From Penaeus vannamei (taxonomy: Eukaryota > Arthropoda > Malacostraca > Decapoda > Penaeidae), in NCBI RefSeq assembly GCF_042767895.1, contig NC_091555.1, forward strand, positions 18,988,421 through 19,003,420: a stretch of DNA of 15,000 nucleotides, given 5' to 3'. The notes under the pieces are model-generated. The model had not been told where the DNA came from. It made no database searches and saw only the letters and a list, made by a program, of their open reading frames with translations. Shown here piece by piece: positions 7,985 through 15,000 of the stretch. A program made the position numbers and the translations under genes. Position 1 is the first letter of the stretch; each line of letters opens with the position of its first letter.

Positions 7985-8130
7985 TGTTTGGTGGAGTTAT
8001 AGTGAGGGGGCGTGGCAGCGGCGCCCTCTTATTGCGGGCGGGACGGAGAAGGACGCCGGGCGAGCGGGAGTAATTGGCTACTATTTCGTTCCGTCGCCGA
8101 GTCCTGTCGTGGCGGCGCGCCGAGACCTCC
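7985..8130. promoter_or_regulatory. GC-rich, CpG-rich block with promoter/insulator-like motifs
   Basis: A sharp rise in G+C and CpG compared with both flanks. It holds a GC-box/KLF-type GGGGGCGTGGC (8006-8016), GGCGCCCTCT (8020-8029), which resembles the core of CTCF sites, a second GC-box-like GCGGGCGGGAC (8034-8044) and an inverted CCAAT box (ATTGG, 8073-8077). This could be a TATA-less promoter or insulator. I find no exon attached to it, so orientation and function stay open. Confidence 0.35.
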
Positions 8131-8289
8131 TGAGTGCTTCTCTCGTATTTTCGTGTTTATGCATTTCACTTAGTCTCCTATTTGATTTTTATTGATTCGT
8201 TTTTATTTAGCCATCATTGAACTGATATTCATATATTTATTCATTTACCCTTGCGCATTGTAGCTGAGTATTTTTTGAGTAGAGAATCT

Positions 8290-8690
8290 CTGCCTTTATA
8301 TGCGGGTGCAAGCAAAGGAAGTTGGCACAATTTTTCTTTTGTTATTGGTTTCCTATAAATATTTTTCATGGTGTTTGGTGACGCCAGCTCTCATTTGCAT
8401 ACGCCACATTTTTGCCGCGTTTTCAATCATGAATTGCGAGAGAAAATGCGCCATTGGTTCGGTTTCGCCGGCGTTACAATTGATCCTACATTCATACATT
8501 ATTAATTCAACATTGTCATTGGCTGCCTTGCGAACCTTGCACGTCACTCGCCGTGTTGCAGATCATATCGAGCAACATTTGCATGGATACAAATCTGCAT
8601 GTCCGCCGTGCTGAATTCTCGTATGATTATTCAGCGATCGAGTTGGCTTCGCTCTCATTTGCGCAACGGCGGCTTCGGTTCTTGTTATTC
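8290..8690. promoter_or_regulatory. Candidate POU/Sox-type enhancer island
   Basis: Non-repetitive, AT-moderate but CpG-retaining sequence. It has two perfect POU octamers ATTTGCAT (8393-8400 and 8577-8584), a degenerate third, AAATCTGCAT (8591-8600), a Sox-type CATTGTCAT (8511-8519) whose first nine bases match the vertebrate Sox-Oct composite element, ACAATTG (8477-8483), and ATTAATTC next to the Sox site. The 12-mer GCTCTCATTTGC occurs twice (8387-8398, 8651-8662). A 104-codon plus frame (8300-8614) and a 64-codon minus frame overlap but show no domain, so I prefer non-coding regulatory DNA. Confidence 0.4.
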
Positions 8691-9010
8691 TTTATTTCCT
8701 TTTTTATCCTTTAGAATGTTTTTTATTTGTTAGATAATGTCAATAATCATGCGATAAATCTTCCAACTGTATTGGATCAGGGAGTTGAAAAAGCGAAACA
8801 AAAAGTGAATTACCTGATCCGGTCTCGATGTCTACGTAAAGGGGAGGAGGGACGGAAGGGGAGGGGGGAGAGTAGGGGGGAGGAGGTTTCCTTGAGGTGA
8901 CCTGATGTTTCCAGTGGGCGGTAATTGTGGGGTGGAAGGGTTGAGGTGGAGAGGAAGTGGATTGCGGTGGGGCGGTTGTTAGGACAGGACACGGGCGGGG
9001 ATTAGAGGTC
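8691..9010. other. Unique then G-rich sequence, no gene seen
   Basis: AT-rich to about 8830, then G/A-rich with runs such as GGGGAGGGGGGAGAG near 8858-8872. No gene. Confidence 0.5.
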
Positions 9011-9054
9011 GAGAGAGGAAGGGAAGGAGGGGGAGGGAGGGAGGGAGGGAGGGG
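9011..9054. repeat. Purine run with (GGGA)n
   Basis: A 44-base homopurine run whose right half (9031-9054) is GGGA tetramers. It has quadruplex potential on the plus strand. A short degenerate (CAGA)-type patch follows at about 9060-9100. Confidence 0.85.
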
Positions 9055-9552
9055 TTAAGGACAGAGACCGACAGACATACAGACATGCAGACAGAGACAG
9101 ATAAAAGGTACACCAGAAATTTGTCTTGGAAAATAAAATAAAACAAAATAAAACATAGGAGGCGAAAAAGTAAGGGACGAAACGAGAAAAGAGAGAAGAA
9201 AAAAATATAGAACATGAGAAAAAGGGGGAAAATAGATTTAAAAAAGAGCGAGAAAGAAAAAAAAAGCAAAGAAATAGCGGGACCCAAAACTAAAATGGGA
9301 CAGAGTGTTCTTGGCGTGGAAACAGCGGCGTATAATCTAGAGCTGTCTGTGGAAGCGTCGACGGGGAAGGACGAACCGGGTCACGGAAGCCAAGGGGTAG
9401 GGAGGGAATGGGGGAGGGGGGGGTTGTTGAATTCGGTATTGGCGTTGATTTCGACTCCGGTGATATGGTGTAATTAAAAAGTGCTTACATCAAATGAATA
9501 TTATCGTCTGTACGTGGCAGTAGATTTGCTATTGACAAGCGGGTAGGAAGGA
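9055..9552. other. A-rich and mixed sequence, no gene seen
   Basis: A/G-biased to about 9300, then mixed, with a G-rich patch near 9395-9425. The frame at 9214-9477 is Lys/Glu-rich at its start from composition, and no domain is visible. Confidence 0.5.
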
Positions 9553-9580
9553 GGGGTCGGGGGCGGGGGATGGGAGGGGG
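9553..9580 (+). other. Strong G-quadruplex motif
   Basis: G runs at 9553-9556, 9559-9563, 9565-9569, 9572-9574 and 9576-9580 are separated by loops of one or two bases. This is the most compact quadruplex pattern in the window. Confidence 0.6.
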
Positions 9581-9589
9581 CGCAGGGAA

Positions 9590-9930
9590 GAATACCGGAA
9601 ATCAACTGTTAATTGTGCTTTTGATGGGCATATCGCGTTATGATTTTTGCTGCGCTTTGTTTGAACAGTCAGACCCACTCCGGCTCCCTAAAAGGACGCA
9701 CGGCAAAAAATGGTGTTGATATTTGTTAAGCCCGGATCTGGAAACCCATGGTTGGGCTGCTGTGTGTAAACCTTCATTGATATAAATGGCGGATGTGATG
9801 TGGGGTAAAAACATATTGCAGGATTTATTGCAGCTTGGATATCATGCCCCTGAAATTAATTGCTTTTGGATTTATGAAATGTCAAGTAAAAGGAATAAAT
9901 GAATGATAAAATCTGAGTTGTTTTTAGGGT
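9590..9930. promoter_or_regulatory. Candidate conserved non-coding island
   Basis: Unique sequence between a G-rich element and the CACT array. It has homeodomain-like TTAATTG (near 9609) and GAAATTAATTGC (near 9852), a Sox-like CTTTGTTTGAACAG stretch near 9655, and two TATTGCAG copies 12 bases apart (9814-9821, 9826-9833), the second part of a TTTATTG core. No frame of note. Enhancer identity is inferred only from motif texture. Confidence 0.25.
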
Positions 9931-9984
9931 GGCTGCTGGAATAAAGATGAGCGTCTGTATGAAGTCCTCAGGAATCATAGGCTT

Positions 9985-10275
9985 ACATGGACTCACGCAT
10001 TCACTTACTCCAGCACTCAGCCATTTACTCATTCTTTCTCTGTCTGTTTACATCTCACACTCACTCACTCGCTCACTCACTCACTCACTCATTCACTCAC
10101 TCACTCACTCACTCACTCACTCACTCACTCACTCACTCACTCACTCAATCACCTACCCACCCATCCACCCACCCACCCACTCACCTATCCATTCACTCAC
10201 CCATTCACCCACCTTTCTCTCACTCACTCGCTTTCTCACATACTTGCTCACTCACGTATCCACTCACCCACCAAC
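9985..10275. repeat. (CACT)n tetranucleotide array with degenerate shoulders
   Basis: The core at 10058-10146 is CACT/ACTC tetramers with rare changes (GCTC, ATTC). Degenerate CACT/CCCA sequence extends to either side, from about 9990 to 10275. Two plus-strand frames translate it as Ser-Leu-Thr-His repeats, which are not real proteins. The same unit recurs at 11812-11861. Confidence 0.95.
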
Positions 10276-10970
10276 TAACTAACACAAGAACGACAGGCGA
10301 TTTCAAACGCAGTGGACGATGCGAAAGCGACCTGCGAGCGAGTCGTGGCGGGCAAAGTAGGAATTGGGCAGTGGTTACTGGGCAGCCGATGGCCATTGGA
10401 GGTGGATGGAAGGCATTGGGCGGTAGCGGCGGGTGGGCGGGAGGAGTGGGCGGCAGGGGCCTTCTCCTCTCCCCCCTTCCGGTATCAGGCCCGCCAGGCG
10501 TTGCTGATGAACCATTCATCTGCCAAATTATATTCCAGAGTCGACGTGTGTTTAGTCCAGAGCCTCATTTTGCGCTTTGTCGGGCATGTTAGTTCTAGTT
10601 AATGTTGCTTTTCGTGAAAGTTATTTGGTATGAATTTTACCCTCTGTAGCGTCAACAGTTCTTATTTTTTATAGGAGTGAATAAGATCTCACTAAACAAG
10701 TTAATTACAATCTTTCTTTGTGATAGGTACGCAGAATGTTTACTCTTTTACTAAAATCTACAACAGACGCATGTCAAATAAGTTTGTCTTAAATACAATG
10801 GATGTAGAATTATGAGAATGAGTATGTGAGCAGTATATTTATTCTTTTCCGGGGAAATTCGCCAGGGTGGTAATGTGGTGTAGTTTTCGAAGTCTCCCTG
10901 CCGAGGCGCCCCCGCGCTCGCTAAGCCTTTCTCGACACCTCCCTCGCCACACACCGCGAGAGGTCTAAAT
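10276..10970. other. Unique sequence, no gene seen
   Basis: GC-rich to about 10510, with GGCGG/GGGCGG runs, then AT-rich. A near-kappaB string GGGGAAATTCGCC sits at 10851-10863, one base from the usual consensus end. Overlapping short frames on both strands (10220-10602) lack domains. Confidence 0.5.
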
Positions 10971-11514
10971 GTCATATTATGCTGAAACCCGAACCGAGCC
11001 TGGGAACCCGCCCACCTGCCACGCCTTCCTGTCTCTGCCACTGTTTGGGTTTCCTCCTGGCACTGCCGCGATGGTGTCACTGTTTCCTGGTGTTTCCTTG
11101 CATCTGATATCTGTCTCCGCATTTGAACGTCGCTGCAGTATTTGCTTTGGTTAAATTAACACGCGATCCAGCTATATTATTATCGTTATATATATTTTTA
11201 TATTTTTTCCATATTTTTATTACAATATTCCCCACTGATAAGATGTCATCATTTCAATTATTACTCTTGCACTGTTTATCTCCATATCATTGTCCCTTGC
11301 ATCGTTATGTTTAGTGCTTTTAACTGGAAACTCGTTTGCGTTGTACTGAGATGCATGTAATAGAATAAGGGAGAGGAAGAGATGGTTTTGGAGAGGGCGA
11401 GACACTTGGGTAATGAATAATTTAAGCACGCAAAGTACCCCATGTTAATCAAGTAAGACAAATTTGATACTCAATTCCACGCGTCCGGCTTTTTGCTGGT
11501 CTGTAAGTGAACAC
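10971..11514. other. Unique sequence, AT-rich in the middle, no gene seen
   Basis: Balanced to about 11150, then AT-rich (11170-11235, many TATATT/TTTTTA strings), then mixed. The frames found are short and featureless. Confidence 0.5.
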
Positions 11515-11518
11515 GCTC

Positions 11519-11862
<344 letters not shown>

Positions 11863-12709
11863 GCACTTTCAATTACTCAGTCACACACACAGCTTATACA
11901 ACCTATATGCAGACGTTTCTTTTTCGGAAACGATAGCGTCAATACAAAGCGAATTATAAAAGAAATGTCTAAAGAAGAAATATAAAACATCGTAATTGAA
12001 TAACGCGGATGAAGTGCTGAGGGAAAGGACACTTATTTTCAAAATGAAGGAACGAGAGGGAGTGAAAGGGAAGGTGTATTAAAAAGAACAGATGCGAAAA
12101 AGAGGATATGAGAGCCGAGGGGAGAATGAGGAAAGAGGAGACCGGGAAGGAGAGAGATGGAGGAGCTTTGATAAAATGCGGAATAGATGAGGAGCAAAAA
12201 ATGGAATGAGTTTGAGGTCTGGTTGAGTTAGTTACCCTTGTGTGTTTCGAGCGGAAAGTCCCGAGTAAATGAAGAGGGAAGCGAAATGGAAGGAATAAAG
12301 TGAAATTGGAAGGGGAAGGGAAGAAAATGGGACATGTATTATTATGATTACCAAACGCAGTAACAGAGGGGAACGGTGTCATGAAGAAAGGCCGGCTGGA
12401 TTATGCTTTGTCAAAATAAGAGGGGATTAGAGTGTTAGTGAGCGATTTGAAAGTGAGGTAGGCGGGGAGACAGACAGACAGACAGATAGAAAGAGAAAGA
12501 AAGAGAGAGAGTTTCAAAAAATATTTTTAGATGGAAAAATAGATATTTATTAACGAGAAGGAAATATTGACATGTATTGACCAGAAGGAAAAATAGACAT
12601 AAAGATAAAGAAATGAGGGACACGCATATTGATAAGGGAGAGAGAATGAGGAAGTTATACGTGGCATTAATACACAAAACATTCCTGAACGGAACTAAAG
12701 GTGAAAGGT
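11863..12709. other. Purine-biased unique sequence, no gene seen
   Basis: From about 12000 to 12660 the plus strand is strongly A/G-biased without being a clean repeat; a short (CAGA)-type patch lies at 12470-12486. Minus-strand frames (11969-12382, 12435-12734) are Phe/Ser/Leu/Pro-rich from this bias and have no domain. Confidence 0.5.
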
Positions 12710-12960
12710 GATATATATTTGTTACATTCAACACGCGCGACTGCCCCCGGGAGTCTCTGTTGGCTGATTTGATTAGTCCATCGAAAGTTGATTAGAGCTT
12801 TAATTGGCTAGGAGTGTATGGAAGCTACAACCTCTTGGCATAAAAAGGGGAAGTTGTGTTCTCTCTAGGGACGAGATGGGGAGATATTTGTAATGAATTC
12901 TTTTCTTAATATGTTGCAAAGACCTTTCATTGGTCTTATGTTTCAGTTTTGTAAATGAGA
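12710..12960. promoter_or_regulatory. Candidate conserved non-coding island
   Basis: Unique sequence with TTGATTAG twice (12769-12776 and 12788-12795, 19 bases apart), TTGGCT twice (12760-12765, 12804-12809), a TAATTGG core (12801-12807), a TATA-like CATAAAAAGG at 12839-12848 and the hairpin AAGACC (12919-12924) with GGTCTT (12932-12937). I infer a possible enhancer or promoter fragment. No exon is visible. Confidence 0.25.
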
Positions 12961-12994
12961 GGGGAAAGTTAAGAGGGAAACAAGAGGGGACGTT

Positions 12995-13109
12995 GTTATT
13001 GGTGCGTGTGTGTGTGTCCGTGCGTGTTTGAATGCGTTTGTACTTGTTTGTTTTCCGTGCGTGTGTATATTTTTGTATATTTGTCTATTTGTGTGCGTGT
13101 TTGCTTTTC
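12995..13109. repeat. Imperfect TG-rich sequence
   Basis: A short (GT)n run (about 13004-13018) followed by GT/TTTG-rich degenerate sequence leading into the 43-bp tandem repeat. Confidence 0.75.
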
Positions 13110-13237
13110 TGTAAGTTTATGCATGTGGGTATGTTTATTTGTGTAACTTATGTGTAAGTTTATGTACATGTGGGTGTGTTATGAGCATATATATGTGCAA
13201 GTTTATGCTTGTGGGAATGCTTATGTGTGTACGTATG
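13110..13237 (+). repeat. 43-bp tandem repeat, three copies
   Basis: Three consecutive units start at 13110, 13153 and 13196, spacing exactly 43 and 43, and the last is 42 bases to 13237. Each begins TGYAAGTTTATG, followed by a conserved TGTGGG block and a TTTAT/TTAT/CTTAT block. The copies have diverged elsewhere. Frames through it give short Cys/Val-rich peptides and are not called. Confidence 0.8.
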
Positions 13238-13400
13238 TGCTGTGTCTGTGTGCGTGTGATCAAAGGTCGGCGACATCTGAGCCCTCCACTCAGGCGGCAC
13301 AAGAGCCTCGTGTGTGCATAACTTCCTTAGCCTCACACGCGCTCCTCTCGGGGGTCTTGACTTTGCCAGAAGGGCGAATGCCAGGTACGTTATATTATCT
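13238..13400. other. Unique sequence with TCF-like motif
   Basis: GATCAAAGG (13258-13266) matches the TCF/LEF consensus. A good 5' splice-like CAGGTACGT occurs at 13382-13390. No exon is supported. Confidence 0.4.
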
Positions 13401-13520
13401 TGGAAATTGCTGTCATAATGATAATAGTTGTTATTGTCGTTGTTCTTGTTGATGTTGTTACTGGTTATTCCTATTATTTCAGTGATTTCCATGACGGTGA
13501 TAATTGTAGTAATGGTGATG
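13401..13520. repeat. Degenerate GTT/ATT trinucleotide-like stretch
   Basis: Repeated GTT, ATT, GAT and TGTT steps with a loose three-base rhythm give an Asn/Thr/Ile-rich frame on the minus strand (13160-13537). I read this as a decayed trinucleotide microsatellite. Confidence 0.5.
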
Positions 13521-14192
13521 AACTTTATAATATACATAAATATGAAGGATGAGGATAGAGAAATTGCAAAATTGTTTTTTTTTTAATCTCGTTAAGGAGT
13601 AGTATTTCACCCTGATTGTACTCGGGTTGGAGTCTAGCGTTCATAGGTGTCCTGTTACAGCCATCCCCATTGTAATCCGTCGGGGATTGGCTCGGTTCGA
13701 TTGTGTCCCGAAATTTCCCTGCATCTTCCAGCTAATCAGTTCTTCCCTGGCTGCTTCTCTCTGCCGCCCAGAGCCCAACGAACCCTCCGACTCCTTGTGG
13801 CCATGTCAGCTAAACTTTTCTCGGGGAAAGGAAGAAAAGAAAAAGGAAAATGTCCGGTAAAAACGGAGGAATGAAATCCAGGGATATGATTTTCCGAGAA
13901 TCCGATCGTCTCGTTGCTGCTTCGGCGTCTCCGAAGAATTCCGTCTTCTTGAATGGAGGGGCGATGATCCGTGGCAGTCGAAAGGCACATTGGCGAAGGT
14001 TGTCTAGGTTTTTTTCCTTTTTTCTTTTTTTTTGAGATTTATGTTTTTTTGTGGCTTAAGTGATTTGTATACGTGTATAAGATGAACAGCCTTTTAGATT
14101 GGTTTCTGGATATGAAATCGGGTTGCTAGAGTCCCAGCTCTCGATCTTGATATATAAATCAGAGTTTTACTTTCTCTAATCATGGGCGTCTG

Positions 14193-14194
<2 letters not shown>
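13521..14194. other. Unique sequence, no gene seen
   Basis: Mixed unique DNA. Short overlapping frames occur on both strands at 13627-14035 without recognisable domains. T-rich runs lie at about 13575-13584 and 14010-14050. Confidence 0.5.
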
Positions 14195-14277
<83 letters not shown>

Positions 14278-14340
14278 CCTCTCCCTCTCTCTCCCCCTCT
14301 CCCTCTCCCTCTCCCCTCTCCCTCTCTCCCTCTCTCCTTT
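14195..14340. repeat. (CT)39 plus CCCTCT-type pyrimidine tract
   Basis: Thirty-nine CT dinucleotides (14197-14274) pass into mixed CCCTCT/CCCCTCT units to 14340, all pyrimidine. It mirrors the GA/GAGGGA pairing at 281-418 in the opposite orientation. Both strands stay open through it as repeat translations. Confidence 0.97.
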
Positions 14341-14894
14341 ATTGCACCGAAGGTTTTGTTGCAAAGAGATACTTTTGAAGCGTGAAGATCAATGGCAGAT
14401 CAGGCGCAAGTCGCAGATAAAACATTGTGTATATATTTCTCTTCCACTGTTTCCTTCTTTATAGCTTTTCCTTCCTTTCATTCTCTTTTCCTGTTTCTTT
14501 TACGAGATCCAGTAAACACAGAGTTAGTCTGGACTTTTCGCGTTGGAGAAAAAAGGTGACTGGTATAAATGTGCAAATCATCTGAGGCAAACTTTCTTTG
14601 TCTGGAATAAGAATTTGAATTTTCTTCCGAATTTATCAACATTTTGAGATAAACAGACGCCCATTAAAAGTGAACGGGAAATCACGGTACCGATTATTAA
14701 TCTCTATAGGAAATAGGCCTAGCGAAAGTTCCATTTAAGTCTCTAAGAAAAACTACAAACAGGGAGCGGACACATCAATGGAGCCCTTTTTCAGAGTCAC
14801 CGGGAAAGAAGTGTGCCTACTGACCACAGTCCCAGCTGAAAATAATAATCCCGAAGGTAATGAGTGGGATAATAACACCCGTTGTGCGTGTTGC
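14341..14894. other. Unique sequence, no gene seen
   Basis: AT-leaning unique DNA with possible regulatory texture: a near-octamer GTGCAAATCATC (about 14571-14582), forkhead-like GTAAACA (about 14512-14518) and GATAAACA (about 14648-14655), and a TAGGCCTA palindrome (14714-14721). No exon or RNA recognised. Confidence 0.5.
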
Positions 14895-15000
14895 CTACTC
14901 CCCTTTCCCCTTCTCCCCTCCTTCCCTCCCGCCCATCCCTCCTTCCGTCTCCCCTGCCGCCCACCCGTCCCCCTCTCCCCTTTCCCCCTTCCCCTGACAC
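14895..15000. repeat. C/T-rich low-complexity tail
   Basis: Runs of CCCC and CCT dominate to the window end, so G-quadruplex or i-motif potential lies on the two strands. The minus-strand Gly/Arg frame here is compositional. The tract may continue past the window. Confidence 0.75.

Noticed and set aside
8300..8614. 104-codon plus-strand frame that looks less repetitive than others
   Set aside because: No domain or splice context is visible; a hydrophobic start alone does not make a signal peptide, and the motif content reads better as regulatory DNA. A conservation test at codon level could reverse this.
10058..10146. Direct repeats as a CRISPR-like array
   Set aside because: Perfect tetranucleotide tandem without spacers in a eukaryotic context.
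9929..10592. 117- and 201-codon plus-strand frames rich in Ser-Leu-Thr-His
   Set aside because: Their first halves are CACT repeat translation, and the tail of the longer one is GC-rich sequence with no recognisable domain.
10851..10863. NF-kappaB-type site GGGGAAATTCGCC
   Set aside because: One key consensus base is off and there is no second site or promoter nearby.
13693..13699. GGTTCGA as a tRNA B-box
   Set aside because: The bases after it do not complete the B-box, and no A-box or cloverleaf can be drawn upstream.

Overview
This window looks like non-coding nuclear DNA from a eukaryote with a microsatellite-rich genome. I find no protein-coding gene, exon, tRNA, rRNA or transposon that I can support. 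Every long open frame is either a translation of simple repeats (Ser/Pro/Leu, Thr/His, Arg/Glu or Cys/Val runs) or a short frame without a recognisable domain, and none has a convincing exon structure. The density and variety of repeats ((GA)n, (CT)n, (CA)n, (CACT)n, (ACGC)n, (GAGGGA)n), together with AT-rich unique islands full of homeodomain-like motifs, best fit an arthropod. A decapod crustacean, perhaps a penaeid shrimp, is my first guess. This is inference from texture only, not from a recognised gene.

Layout. Bases 1-436 are a compound microsatellite whose unit changes step by step. Bases 437-2690 are mostly unique, with a G-rich purine stretch (815-1135), a perfect CRE palindrome (1465-1476), an AT-rich conserved-looking island (1880-2010) and a CpG-rich palindrome-bearing block (2150-2640). 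Bases 2686-3377 are almost pure pyrimidine, starting as (CT)n. Bases 3597-3925 and 4661-4965 are homeodomain/forkhead-motif islands. Bases 5365-5439 are a G-rich stretch with quadruplex potential. A nested inverted repeat lies at 6082-6142. Bases 6353-6757 are 405 uninterrupted purines. A GC-rich, CpG-rich block (7985-8130) with promoter- and insulator-like motifs is followed by the most regulatory-looking island, 8290-8690, with POU octamers, a Sox-like site and a repeated 12-mer. Bases 9590-9930 are another such island. Tetranucleotide (CACT)n lies at 10058-10146, and a 350-bp compound CA array with Z-DNA potential at 11519-11862. Bases 12710-12960 hold a further island, 13110-13237 a 43-bp three-copy tandem repeat, 14195-14340 a (CT)n tract, and 14895-15000 a C-rich tail.

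Interpretation. The window alternates between low-complexity arrays that slip and expand, and 150-400 bp unique islands with CpG retention and clustered transcription-factor-like motifs. The simplest reading is an intron or intergenic region near a developmental gene, with the islands as candidate enhancers. No gene in the window can be named as their target. No comparison with other genomes was possible, so every enhancer statement is a hypothesis.
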